Source: Lithospermum erythrorhizon
Lineage: Eukaryota; Streptophyta; Magnoliopsida; Boraginales; Boraginaceae
Assembly: GCA_019722365.1 (NCBI GenBank)
Contig: JADFUC010001497.1
Location: 124,001 to 188,000, forward strand
Direction of reading: 5' to 3'
DNA length: 64,000 bases
Below, piece by piece: positions 25,206 through 35,867 of the stretch (position 1 is the first letter of the stretch; each line of letters opens with the position of its first letter). The notes beneath the pieces are model-generated. The model did no database searches, was not told where the DNA came from, and saw nothing but the letters and a program-made list of their open reading frames with translations. The position numbers and the translations under genes were made by a program.

Positions 25206-25984
25206 CATGTTGGTCCCCCATTCTCCATAAGGACCACCAAGTCGGTTGTTCATTCTCCATACAATCCATCATCGTGGTAGTTCGTAGTCTATAGGAATAA
25301 TCTATGTGGTCGTCCATATGCAATGTTTACAAAACTGATGCCTAATAAAACATCTTTTACAAAAACGATCATTCCTTGATCGTGGGGGCCCCACCGTTAC
25401 AAACCCTTGCACATCACGGAGGAGTAAAACGTAAGCTATACCCATAGAGTCGTGCTAAGAGGAAGAAGAAGAAAATCGTTATGAGAATCTCCTTGGATAG
25501 TGAACCCTGCACTATCAACATTTGTCGTCATGACCAATCAAACCATTTTTGTCCTCTTGGCCAACCAATTAGCACAAGTATTAGCTCCCCTAGATGAACT
25601 AAAACTTACACCACCAATCTCAGCCTTGAAGCCCTCTAATAGAAAAAACAATATTAAAATTATTGTACCTTTTTCACATTTCTAAATGTTCTAGAAACTA
25701 ACATACTCCGTTTGAACTTAAATCACGGTACTCCTAAATGTAAAGTCAAAACTCACCACATACCAAATCACCCATAACTTCACAAGTATATTATGTGGTG
25801 ACTCTTAGTTTGTGAGTCTTTTTATCACATACACCGATGCACAATCATTAGAGTATAATTATCATTCGATCGAATGTAAAAATCAAAGTCCATTAACTAA
25901 ACTAAATATTGGGCTCAAGCTGGAAGCCTCATTCGCTGCTTGCAAGTTAAACCATACAATGATACAAACAACAAAATGTACAAC
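25206..25984. other. Spacer without recognised features
   Basis: Mixed-composition sequence with no gene-like frame, RNA or repeat boundary identified. Confidence 0.5.
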
Positions 25985-26749
25985 TAGTGCGGTCTGCGTG
26001 CGGGCCTTGGTGGGCCGTCCGCGGGCAACCCACAAGCCAGTTCTAATTCGGCCCCCACAGCCCACGCAGCGCACGAATAGCCCTGCCTATCCAAAATGCT
26101 GGGACGGATGGGGGCCGAGTGATTGGGCCCAAGTCCCGGTTCGAGCCCACCCAATATTCGGTGGGTATTCGGCCCGGGCCCGGTTCGAGGCCCCTCGGCC
26201 CCTTAACAAACGTGGCAACGTTTAAAATAAACGTGCCACCGTTTAACACACAAAAAAGTTGCAGATCACATATTTCAACTGGATTAAACGTGGTAACGTT
26301 TATATTAAACGTGCCACCGTTTAACACATAAAATACTGCAAAAGACATTATGTATTCTGTAAGTACCCTGGCATAAACGTGGCAACGTTTAGGACAAACG
26401 TGGAAACGTTTAACACATAAATGTTGCAAAAATAGAAATTAAACACCATAAATAACTAACAAATAACGTAAACTGAAATCACCAACAAGGCGACTAACAC
26501 AATCTAAAATGTTTGAGAAACAAAGTACAAATTTCATAAAAACTAAAATGTTTGAAATCACCGACAAGGCGACAATACAATCACATAAAAACTAAAATTG
26601 TTGTAATTGTATCAAAGTAAATGAAGAAGAAATATAATTTTTTGAAATTGATAGTACATATCATAAAATAATTGTTCGAGTATCAAAGTACATGTCATAT
26701 CCTCCAATTGTCATCCTCTTCATTGTCATCTTCTTGACAATCAACTGAT

Positions 26750-27211
26750 GGCGGTGGTGGCATCCCCTGCATGGTCAACCTCATATCCTCAACCTGCATC
26801 GTCAGACGATCTATCCCAAGCCTCATCCCCTACATCTCTACCCTCATCTCACCGAACATGGCTAACATGTTGGCATTCATTGACTCTAGGAAAGCTCGAT
26901 CGGATGATCCATGGGATGACCCTGCTTCGGTCGAGGGAACAAAAGGGGGTTGTGGATAGGTAAGTGGCTCCCCGGTACTTGGTAACCATCCTAGTGGCGG
27001 CACCGGGGGCGGGGAGACATATGTTGAACGACCACACATCATCCCTTTGGAACTCAAATCTCTCAAAAACTTCCCACTTAACAAGCAACTCACCCTCCCA
27101 CATATACAACCCCTGGGCAAGCATCAATTGTCTTCCTATCATGGTATCCTTCTTACATTGTATCATTTGCTGATTTTTAAAAGCGGGGACACCCTTGTAA
27201 TTTACCAACAA
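26750..27211 (-). pseudogene. C-terminal remnant of the hAT-associated second gene (element B)
   Basis: Minus-strand frames encode the block LLVKWEVFERFEFQ, which corresponds to WSKWEVYELFEPV in element A (32145-32060), followed by a Pro/Gly-rich stretch. The frame changes several times, so this is a remnant. Function is unknown; the related gene in element A resembles plant proteins annotated as putative plant transposon protein. Confidence 0.5.
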
Positions 27212-27834
27212 ATGGGAGAATTATCATCCACTATTGATGCGGAAGCTTGTTTTTGATGGATAATATGTTGTAATACATCATGTGGTAGATTAACCTTAAC
27301 CCCATTCACAATAGCCCACGTAACAAAAGAATGTATGAAAGTAAGGTCAGACGCTTGACTATTCGTGGGCAAAAGGACCCCCTTAACAACCTTCCAAACT
27401 CTTAATTTAATATTAGGATCCATTATTGCACCAATTGCATATGCATGTGGTATAGGATGAAAATATTTTAAAAACTTATCTTCCATATTCGGAACCATAT
27501 CTCTAACGACATACTCATCTCTATGTTTAGTCATATGAATGGAAAGATTAACAACACATTCTAAAGAAAGATGAATGTTTGGATGATATTGAGTTGAAAA
27601 AACTTTAGTGTAATCTTTAATCGGCTCTAGGAACTTAAGCAATTCATAACAATATTTCCAATTACTATATGTAAGCGGCACATAATATTCACCAACCGGA
27701 GCATACTTCTCATAAAATGTTGTGATTTCTTCCTTATACATATATGCACGAACTAGTAGATCGTAAGTCGAGTTCCATCTAGTTTCACAATCCAAAATTA
27801 ATTTCCTAAACTTCTTACCGGAAGCCTCAACCAA
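27202..27834 (-). pseudogene. hAT transposase core fused in frame to the second-gene C-terminus (element B)
   Basis: Residues 1 to about 135 are the hAT transposase region: ETRWNSTYDLLVRAYMY, KVFSTQYHPNIHLSLECVV and MEDKFLKYFHPIPHAYAIG. After MDPNIK the frame continues without a stop into WKVVKGVLLPTNS..FIHSFVTWAIVNGVKVNLP. That is homologous to the separate second ORF of element A (FKIVKDILMPAKS..VIHTLVTYALLNEKKINLP). The hATC dimerisation domain is missing. A deletion that joined the two genes explains this. Activity is unlikely. Confidence 0.7.
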
Positions 27835-28025
27835 TTTTTTATATTCATGTTTTCTTACCCCATTAACAACAAAATTACTTGACCTTCTGAATTGGTAAAA
27901 AAACTCATCTGAACAACTTTATTCCATCTTTAGCTACTAATTGAAGGACATGACATAAACATCTAACGTAAAAAGTTCACTAAAATCCGGTTTTTAATTC
28001 ACATCTTTAGCTGAGTGAATATTTG

Positions 28026-28280
28026 TTAAGCGGAGGCATTATCAAATGAAATTGAAGCAATCTTATTCATACATTTGTAATCTTCGGCACATACGAGTAT
28101 ACCTTCAACAATTTGAATATTGTTATGTTTAGCAATTGATCTAAAATAAACAATTCTCCTTTGTAAAACCCAATCTTTATCAATCCAATGGCATGTTACA
28201 CACATTATATCAAAATCCAAAAAGACACCAATATCACTAGTCAAACACATTTTTATAAAGGAAAAATCGAAGGGTTGCAC
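28026..28280 (-). pseudogene. hAT transposase middle segment (element B)
   Basis: Encodes LTSDIGVFLDFDIMCVTCHW and, at its C-terminal end, the KIASISFDNASA block, which has the Asp-Asn-Ala context of the first catalytic Asp of hAT transposases. It lies between the zinc-finger part and the catalytic core, with frameshifts on either side. Confidence 0.6.
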
Positions 28281-28617
28281 CTAGAAAGAGCTCTTTTCAT
28301 TTTTAAAATGTTAAAAGCATAAGTTCGCAAAAGCGATACGAGAGATAAGGTTAGCTCGGGGATTAACGACATTTGAATCCAGTGTAGTAAGCGTCATCCC
28401 ATCACAATGATTAAAAGGTAAGAACTACCCGTTACAAATTTCATACTTCAAAATATAAATAATAATAAAAAAAGTTACGCCGGTTTGGGTATTAATCGTT
28501 CCTTGTGTACCGCCCACCCACCCCCTCCCCTCCCGGCCCACCGCCCGTCCTTAGTGATCTTATGACTTAATAAGTGTCTAGCAAGATGACCGGTTCCTCC
28601 TTTACCCCCACCCTTTT

Positions 28618-28827
28618 TCATGATAGGGCTCTCTTACAATCTCTACAAGTTGTCCTTTGATTTTCACGGTCGGCCACAAAATGTTGCCAAATCCATGACG
28701 TTTTTTTCCTTTCACTAGTATTATCTGTAGCACTAGATTGAGAGTTAATTACGGGTAATTCATCCATTTGATTATCATCCTCTAGATTAACAAAATCATT
28801 AGACATACTAACACTACCAGCTATCAT
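28618..28827 (-). pseudogene. BED-type zinc-finger N-terminus of hAT transposase (element B)
   Basis: KTSWIWQHFVADRENQRTTC is the aromatic start and first Cys pair of a BED zinc finger, the DNA-binding module of hAT transposases. It matches KTSWVWKYFVPDRENEKATC in element A. The downstream His pair lies past a frame break near 28618. Confidence 0.7.
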
Positions 28828-29321
28828 TGAACATTTTTTACCAAGATTACGTTTGATGCCAACATTAATTTAAAAGAACAAATAGCACAACTATAAAAGG
28901 ATGATAGATATGCGGAGCAGATGCAACGAACAACCCCACGACTTGAGAAGGAATCCTTAGACTTCGATCGAATCCTTAGACTTCAATAAAAAAAATACAA
29001 GTAATGAGTATTGTAATTGCTTAGAAAGTGATTGTGAGTATTGTAATTGCTTAGAAATGATTGTGAGTTGTGAGAAATGAAGAATGGTGTTGCCCCCTTT
29101 TATAGAGCTCTCCATGGTGTGATCCCTCATTTTTCTGCAGGGAATAAACAAACGGTACCACGTTTAGCACAAAAGTAGCCGTTAAAGAACCGTTGGTATT
29201 AAACTTAGGCCGTCGAACATGTGACAGGCAGAGTCGACTCGATACTTAACGTTCATAGACATATTTAGACTACAACACAAGATGCATATGTTACAAGGCT
29301 ACAAAGCCACATACGAACGGA

Positions 29322-29376
29322 CAAAGCCCACGCCGACATTTACAATAAACCCTAATCTCCCAACACCTCTCTATAT
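29322..29376 (+). promoter_or_regulatory. snoRNA-type promoter: site II, telobox and TATA box
   Basis: AGCCCA at 29325-29330 is the inverse of a site II element (TGGGCT). AAACCCTAA at 29347-29355 is a telobox. CTATATAA at 29369-29376 is a TATA box. Site II plus telobox plus TATA is the standard plant promoter arrangement of ribosomal-protein and polycistronic snoRNA genes, and the snoRNA cluster starts about 130 bases downstream. Confidence 0.7.
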
Positions 29377-29508
29377 AACAACCTCCCCCTCCCCTCCATA
29401 TTCCATAACCACCTCAAATATATTTTCATATAAATAATCAAATTTATATAGTTGTGTATTTGTTGTTTTGTTTTTTTTTTATTAATTCGTATACTTGTAG
29501 GGAATTAC

Positions 29509-29583
29509 AATGAAGAATTGTGATATGGTCTCGTTCGTCGTAACGGCATATACATAATATGTGCCTTGCCGACCATTCTGATA
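29509..29583 (+). ncRNA. Box C/D snoRNA, U61-like (predicted 18S guide)
   Basis: C-like box ATGAAGA (29510-29516) and D box CTGA (29578-29581). The segment GGTCTCGTTCGT (29527-29538) plus TAACGG (29541-29546) is antisense to 18S rRNA CCGTTAACGAACGAGACC, interrupted by two extra bases (CG). With CATA as the D' box, the fifth-nucleotide rule points to the U of CCGUU, the site guided by U61 in vertebrates. The weak C box and the bulge mean it may be divergent or decaying. Confidence 0.5.
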
Positions 29584-29745
29584 TATCACCACCCATAAAC
29601 TGAGTTTTCCCCTATTTATTTTATTTTATTTTGATGGATTTGATTTTTAATATTTGTTTATGTTGTATAATATTTTTTATAAATTATATAAAAAGATTGC
29701 GTTTTTGAGTTAATTTTTGTCAGTATTTTTATTACATTACTTATT

Positions 29746-29827
29746 TGGCCAATGATTAAACTAAATAATAGACAAGCATATGTCTGAATTTTACCATGTT
29801 GTTAGCCTAATCTTCTCTATGAGGCCA
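29746..29827 (+). ncRNA. U27: Box C/D snoRNA U27 (guides 18S Am28)
   Basis: Terminal stem TGGCC/GGCCA, C box AATGATTA, internal D' box CTGA at 29784-29787 and a terminal D-like ATGA (29819-29822). The 13 bases before D' (AGACAAGCATATG) are antisense to CATATGCTTGTCT near the 5' end of 18S rRNA. The fifth nucleotide upstream of D' pairs with A28 of plant 18S, the known U27 target, and vertebrate U27 likewise places its guide at D'. Role: directs fibrillarin-dependent 2'-O-methylation in the nucleolus. Confidence 0.8.
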
Positions 29828-29878
29828 TTTTATTTTATTAATTTAATTTATTATATTAAAATTAATGTATTTTATTGT

Positions 29879-29963
29879 GGCCTATGATGATGTATCTTAA
29901 ATGTGTTCATGATAAATAATATGATTACACAAACAAAAGATCTACTGCCTTCCTTATGAGGCT
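29879..29963 (+). ncRNA. Box C/D snoRNA, U83/snR52-like (predicted 18S guide)
   Basis: C box ATGATGA (29884-29890), closing stem GCCT/AGGC and D-like box ATGA (29956-29959). The guide CTGCCTTCCTT is antisense to AAGGAAGGCAG in 18S rRNA. The fifth nucleotide points to the A six bases after the U14 target C, corresponding to yeast Am420 and human Am468, which are guided by snR52 and U83. The name is assigned from the target alone. Confidence 0.65.
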
Positions 29964-30035
29964 TACAATTTGTTTTAATGATTAATTAATTTTCAATTTT
30001 TTAAAATTTGTGTTCTTAACTCTAATATTTGTCTT

Positions 30036-30132
30036 AAGGGGTTCATATGATGAGTATTATGCATAGTTCAGATGATAATATTATATGATTAATAAGTTCT
30101 TTAAGTCTTTCGCTCCTATCTGATGTCCCCTT
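30036..30132 (+). ncRNA. U80: Box C/D snoRNA U80 (25S guide)
   Basis: Terminal stem AAGGGG/CCCCTT, C box ATGATGA (30047-30053), internal CATAGTTCAG and D box CTGA (30120-30123). The guide AAGTCTTTCGCTCCTAT is antisense to ATAGGGGCGAAAGACT of 25S rRNA with one G-U pair. Both the guide and CATAGTTCAG agree with vertebrate U80/yeast snR60, which methylates this G. Confidence 0.82.
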
Positions 30133-30255
30133 GTTAATTTAAATCCATTTTAATGTTGGTGTTGCACTCATGCGTTACATTATTATTTTTAAAATATTAT
30201 TTTACATTTGATTTTGTATGAAATATGATTTTGAAATTTGAATAAATGAATAAAA

Positions 30256-30381
30256 AATGTCGATGATGAGAAAATGAAGGCTTGTTTCTCAAACATTCGC
30301 AGTGGCCGACTAAGAGCTTTCGCCTTCGCCAGGCTTGAGAGCTTATGCTGCTTTTATCCTTCCTTGGATGTCTGAGACATT
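30256..30381 (+). ncRNA. U14: Box C/D snoRNA U14 (18S processing and methylation)
   Basis: Terminal stem AATGTC/GACATT, C box GATGATGA (30262-30269), domain A AAACATTCGCAGT (30291-30303), guide CCTTCCTTGGATGT (30358-30371) and D box CTGA (30372-30375). Domain A and the D-box guide are near-identical to yeast and plant U14, and the length (126 nt) fits plant U14. U14 is required for 18S rRNA processing and directs 2'-O-methylation of the C in ACATC. It is the last and most certain member of the cluster. Confidence 0.92.
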
Positions 30382-31147
30382 TTTATTAGCTTAATCTATT
30401 TACTAATTTTTTATTTTTATTATTTATTTTTTAATAAATGATGCAAGAAAATTTATATGTTTTTTGCTGTTTGTTAATGTGAATGCCAAATGTTTATGAC
30501 TTCATAAATTCAAATAACTCAAATTAGCTGGATTTGATCACATGTTTTTTCCTATTGCAATTAAGTGTGAGGATTTCATTCTCCTCCTTTACAAAATGGT
30601 AGTATGATGCACTGGGTTTTGATAAGTGAAAAACAGTCGTTAAAATCATCAACAATTTGTTTATTGGTTTTAAAAGAATAAAATGATTATTTTACCCCTA
30701 ATTGAAACTTCCTCGAACAATATGGTTAAAAATTGAAGGAGTATTTCAGGGTTAAAATAATATTTTCACTGCTAAAATCACTATTACAGTGGATATAACA
30801 TCTCATGTACCAAATTTATCGTTACCGTCATCTCCCCAGTTGCATAGCGAAACTAGAAATCGATGACTACAATTAAGTCTTTTTGTCCCAAAACAATTGT
30901 CACAATTCTCAAACTCAATTCAATCATCCATCAAGAAATCTTTTTGATATGATGATTGATGAGCAATTCTTTTATTTTTTGAACATGAAGTGAGTTAAAC
31001 AACCTTGAACACTGACTTGTTTATTACATGATAATTTTAGTTAGTAAATTATCCAAAAACTTTATTGAAATATAAAAGGTAACCCAACAAAAGATGTGAT
31101 CAATTTGTGTATGAAAGTCGACATGTATGATTAGACATTTATCCCTA
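30382..31147. other. Spacer downstream of the snoRNA cluster
   Basis: AT-rich. An AATGATGC at 30437 could be a further C box, but no matching D box with an rRNA-complementary guide was found. Otherwise nothing is recognised. Confidence 0.5.
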
Positions 31148-31877
31148 GTTGAGTCTAGACGTGGCAAACGAAGTGGGCGGATGGCAAGCGATACACATTA
31201 AGTATTGGGCGTGGAAGCGGCCCATGTTCATAATCACGAGCTGATTGTGGCTTCTTAGAAGTGTTGAGCGAGCGGTATACCGGAGAATTATAGGAGCCCA
31301 CTTCGGCCCATTGGCACACTAACTAGTATGTCAATTTGAATGCTGCCTGAGTCTAACGAGCACAGCGGACGTCAGGTGCGAAGTGGGCGTCGATTTAGAA
31401 AGAATAGTATCATCACTAGTCACACCTATTTGCAAATGAAAAAGCGAACCACACACACATACATAAAAAAAAAAACCCATAAATATCTAAGTGAAATCCA
31501 ACAAAATAATAAAACAAACTTTAAACATCGAACCAGAGTTTTAACATCCATAGAATAAAACATAACATAAAAATTAAACTAAGCAAAGTTCATCAATTTA
31601 TAAAACAAAAATAAACTAAGGTTCATTTATAAAAATAAAAAACATAGAACATTATTTCTTCATCTTCATCTACATCATATCTTGGGGAGTTTGGATGTTA
31701 AAGATTGAGTGACGATGGATACCATGGATACACATCATATAGTACGTTCTGAATTTCAGTTACATGACGATTAATGAAATCCAAGCGATCTTCAATCTTC
31801 TGCATTTCAAGTTACATATTCTTCCAACCTACACATTTCAATATTCAATAAAAATAATGTTGTTGTATGTAATTTAA

Positions 31878-32968
31878 TCAATAAAAAATACATTGCATTC
31901 GTACCTTTGTACATATCCAACAAAATCTCATAGTCCCTTTGAGAGGACTAGAATCATGGTCACGGGATGGGCAGAGATGACTGATAGCTACACTAGGACC
32001 TCGAATACGAGGGGAACGGATCTCTCCAGGGGGATTCGGCGTCCATCCTTGTGGAGGTTGTGGTGCGCTACAACCATTTTGTTCCCAAATTTCTTTCATG
32101 ACAGGCTCGAACAATTCATACACCTCCCATTTTGACCACACTTCATCTTTCCACCAATATATTTCTTGGTTGGTCAAGGATTGCTCCCCAATCTTTTGTG
32201 TTGAACTCACAAGTCGGGCATTTCATTATTCACATTCATCCCCTCATTTACCAAGAAATTGGATATCGACATACCATACGGCAAGAGCGACTTTTCCCCT
32301 TCTCCTATCCATATTTTTAATAATCAATCTAGGCAAGTTGATCTTCTTCTCATTCAATAAAGCATATGTGACTAAGGTATGAATGACACTCAGCGATTGA
32401 TCGTTGCTTTTAGCAGGCATCAAAATATCTTTTACAATCTTAAAAGCTAGCTTTTGTTGACCGGTCATCGTATGCCTCCAAGCTTTTTTATCATCATCAC
32501 ACATTCTATCATTGTTAAAATAACTAATTGCTTTAAACTCCAATTTCTAGGAGGCCATTCAGAAAAGTGGTCATTATAATCCTCAATTCCAAATTCTTGA
32601 GCTATCATATGATAATCTAAAATGCCTTTTTTACCATGAACATACCAAATAATTGAATCATTTGCATCCACTTGCATATACATATAAAATTCTCTAACTA
32701 ATTCCGGGTACCATATACAATTAAACTTAGCAAGATTCAACCATCCATGAAAATTCAAACCAACAATGGCATTTGTACCTTCAAGTTCTTTTTCATCAAC
32801 ATACATACCCGGTTGGATGGTTTTCTTCATAAACTTGTTGAGCTCGGCGGGTTCTAATGGTGGCGGTGGAGGCGGAGACTCCTCCCTCCTTTGCTTCTTT
32901 CCTTTCCCTTTGCTTCTTTCTCCTCCCCTTGTTGTGATACCTTTCTTCATTGTGAATAATTGAGACAA
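31878..32968 (-). pseudogene. hAT-associated second gene, putative plant transposon protein type (element A)
   Basis: Minus strand, ATG at 32968. The N-terminus is basic with a proline run, then PGMYVDEKELEG, a CIWYPELVREFYMYMQVD block and KKGILDYHMIAQEFGI. Near 32540 the frame shifts, and the protein continues as FKAISYFNN..FKIVKDILMPAKS..VIHTLVTYALLNEKKINLP and then WSKWEVYELFEPV (32210-31878). The WYPELVREFY region resembles proteins named putative plant transposon protein; their function is unknown. The same gene follows the transposase in elements B and C. Frameshifts make this copy probably inactive. Confidence 0.6.
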
Positions 32969-33169
32969 TTAGCAAATTAGAAAATGTGAAAAATGTGTTC
33001 TTTAAGTGTTATAGAACACTTTGTACACTTAAATTTAGGAAAAAGATGAAGTTTTATAGTAGAAGTAGAGAGAAAATATGAAATTTTGGTGTTGGAATCG
33101 TTACAATTGAGAAAATGAAGTACAATTAGGGTTTGGAGCAATTTATAAGGCCTGAAATCGCGATTAAGC

Positions 33170-33440
33170 GGATGTCCGTTTCAGTTATCGGACGTCCGCC
33201 CCGTTAACTTATCTACCTCTGCGGCTTTGGACGTCCGTTTCATTTATCGGACGTCCGCTTTAGATGTAATATAATTAGCGGGCGTCCGTTTCCGGTGTGG
33301 ACGTCCGCTTAAAATTAAGTCGCCACTGACTCTCTGTACCGGACATCCGTTTCAGTTACAGGACGTCCGGTTCGAAGTATATGTAAAGGACATCCGTTCG
33401 AAGTATAGAGGACGTCCGTTGGAAGTATAGAGGACGTCCG
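33170..33440. repeat. GGACGTCCG palindrome cluster in element A
   Basis: Around ten copies of GGACGTCCG or GGATGTCCG, often followed by TTTC, lie between the transposase 3' end and the second gene. The motif recurs at 36240-36420 near the opposite end. These are likely transposase-binding subterminal repeats. Confidence 0.7.
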
Positions 33441-33592
33441 TTTTGACCATTTTATTGAAAACTTTATAATAAGATAATCATAAAATATGAAATGAAAATA
33501 TAAACTTATTTTTTTATTAAGCCGTTCACATTTTATACTCGTGCGGGCCAGGAGTTTACATCATCAACATAATAAATTAAAGAAGTACAAGT

Positions 33593-35867
33593 TCATTCTT
33601 GATCTAACTCATCTTCTGAATAGAGCAAATCATTGTTGTTATCTTCTTCTTCCGTTCCTTCTATTTCATCGTTGATGTCTTGTTCGATGTCACTGAAGTC
33701 ATCAAACATGTCTTTTTGGTGCAATTCCATAAGTGCATCTTTATCTTGCATCCTTTTCTCCGCCGCCGTCCAATCCTTGATTGCCACACAAACTTCTATT
33801 GCCGTGGAAGTGAGTCTTGACCTTCTAGCTGTATATTGAAGTTTTGCCATACTAAATGCAGACTCACTAGCTATCGTAGACATAGGAATTGCAAAAATTT
33901 CCTTAGCCATTTTACTCAATATAGGAAAAATACCTTCCTTGCTCTCCCACCATTTGAGAACATCAATTGGATTTTCATGATTGTACATGCTCATGTCAAG
34001 GTGTTTCAAGTATTGAGTCCAGCTCATTTAAATTGAGATGGAGTAGAAGTATATGGAAGCAAATTTTTCCTCATGGCTTTTTAAGGTGATTACTCTGCTT
34101 TAGAATAATGACAATCCATAAGAAGTAGTACCACTACTTTGCACTTTAATGGAGAATGTTTAAAAAAAATTGGAATACATGTTGTATAAATATGATTCAA
34201 TTTGTGTTTGTATGCATTCTTAGGAAAATTAACAAATAACTAGGATTGAAAGGCTCAACATTCATAAAATAAATCTATCCATGCAAAATATATATAGTTT
34301 AATGGTTGGACACATTATTGCACCGATAACGCCGTAATGGAATGGGAAGATAATATTTCAAAAATTTCTCTTCCATATTAGGAATCATGTCTCTAGCAAC
34401 AAACTTATCCCTATTATCATGCATATGCATAGCAAGCTCGACAATACATTCAAAAGCTTGATGAATATTGGGACTATATTGAGTTGAAAATGCTTTAGTG
34501 TAGTCTTTAAAAGGTGCAAGAAAATGGAGCAACTCTAAACAGTAGGTCCAATTTGAATAGGTGATCTTAGGATAATGACTCTCATTAGTAGGCTTGTGAA
34601 TATTATAAAATGATGTAATCTCATCTCTATATTTATATGCACGAGCAAGAAGATCATATGTAGAATTCCATCTAGTCTCTACATCCAATATTAATTTTCT
34701 ATATTTTTTACCACTTGCCAAAACCAATGCCTTGTACTCTTTTATTTTATTTGGGGAAGTAACAATTAAATGAACTCCATTTCTAATAGGCTTGATAAAT
34801 TCATCCCAAAATAAGTAGCTTAATTCCATCTTTAGCTACTAGTTGAAGAACATGACATAAACACCTAGTATGAAATAGTTCTTCAAATTCCGGCTTACAT
34901 TTTAATTTAAGAGTTTCAATAGACACACTATTAGCCGATGCATTATCAAGTGAAATAGAACCAACTTTATGTAAACATCGATATTCAAAACAACATTGCA
35001 ATATTCCATCCAGTTATTGGAATATTATCTGTATTTAACAACTTCGGAAATAAATAATACGCCTTTGAAGAGTCAATCAACATCTATCCAATGACAAGTA
35101 GCTTGCATTATATCAAAGTCACGAAAGTAGCAATATCACTAGTTAAACAAACATTCCAAGGCAATGAAGAATGTTGACACATAGAAGACCTTTGGTTTAA
35201 AAAATATTTAAAGGCAATACTTCTCATAGAGCTTCTAGGGATGCGTCCGGCCGAGGGATTGACCGTTCCTTGAATCCAATCGGTATATCTCCAACTTTCA
35301 CAATGATTGAAAGGCAAAGCACTACCTACCACAAATTTCATTGATTCAAGTCTATAATTTAACTTATCATAAATAAACTTTTGGCCGGTCATAGGGTTAA
35401 TAGTTGTTTGAACACCTCCACCCTCGCCTTCTTTACTATCTTCATCGAGTTTATGATCACTTCGCAAATGTCTAATAAAATGTCCGGTTCCACCTTTTCC
35501 CCCTCCCGTCTTATAACTATATATGTTTTTACAAAGTATACATGTAGCTTTCTCATTTTCTCGATCGGGCACAAAGTATTTCCAAACCCATGATGTCTTT
35601 TTTCTTTGAACTAAACTTTTACCGGTGCTAGCTCGGGATGATTCTTGAGTGGATATTGGGTTTTCATCTCCTACCTTATTTTTGCCCTTTTCGACGACTA
35701 AAATCTACTTCTTCCCCTCCTTCGGTATCCTCATCATCTAGATCTATATTATTAAAATTATCAACACGACTAAAGTTTGGGTCTATTGAGGGGTTTGTGT
35801 TGGGGTTTATGTCAATTGTAGTTCCACCACCTCCAATTCTAATATTCCAATTCTTTTTAGGAGCCAT
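33593..35867 (-). pseudogene. hAT transposase with BED zinc finger and hATC domain (element A)
   Basis: Read on the minus strand with several frame breaks. An N-terminus starting MAPKKNWNIRIGGG (35867) is followed by a BED zinc finger, WKYFVPDRENEKATCILC with HFIRHLRSDH downstream (35600-35440). Next come the DNASANSV block with the first catalytic Asp (about 34930) and the core ETRWNSTYDLLARAYKYRDE (34700-34600). The hATC dimerisation domain is WWESKEGIFPILSKMAKEIF..STIASESAFSMA (34027-33593), with an acidic tail. All expected hAT parts are present and in order, but the frame is broken near 35690, 35110, 34830 and 34300. It would cut and paste elements with matching ends if intact. Confidence 0.8.

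Larger units (their letters stand above)
25985..29250 (-). mobile_element. Decayed hAT element B, transposase fused to a second ORF
   Basis: The minus strand carries a BED-type zinc-finger N-terminus (28827-28618), a middle part (28280-28026) and the hAT catalytic region (from 27834). Sequence homologous to the second gene of element A follows. The left arm (25985-26430) has repeated AAACGTGGCAACGTTT and AAACGTGCCACCGTTT palindromes. The outer 220 bases of this arm match, in inverse orientation, the right end of element C at 39940-40165 (GGTGGGTATTCGG, GGGCCCGGTTCGAGGCCC). An ACGGTACCACGTTT motif at 29154 marks the other arm. Neither terminal inverted repeat was found intact, so the limits are approximate. 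Confidence 0.65.

Noticed and set aside
25812..26429. ORFs across the GC-rich left arm of hAT element B
   Set aside because: They follow the subterminal repeats and match the non-coding end of element C in inverse orientation.
30437..30520. Sixth snoRNA after U14
   Set aside because: A C-box-like AATGATGC exists, but no D box preceded by an rRNA-complementary guide was found.
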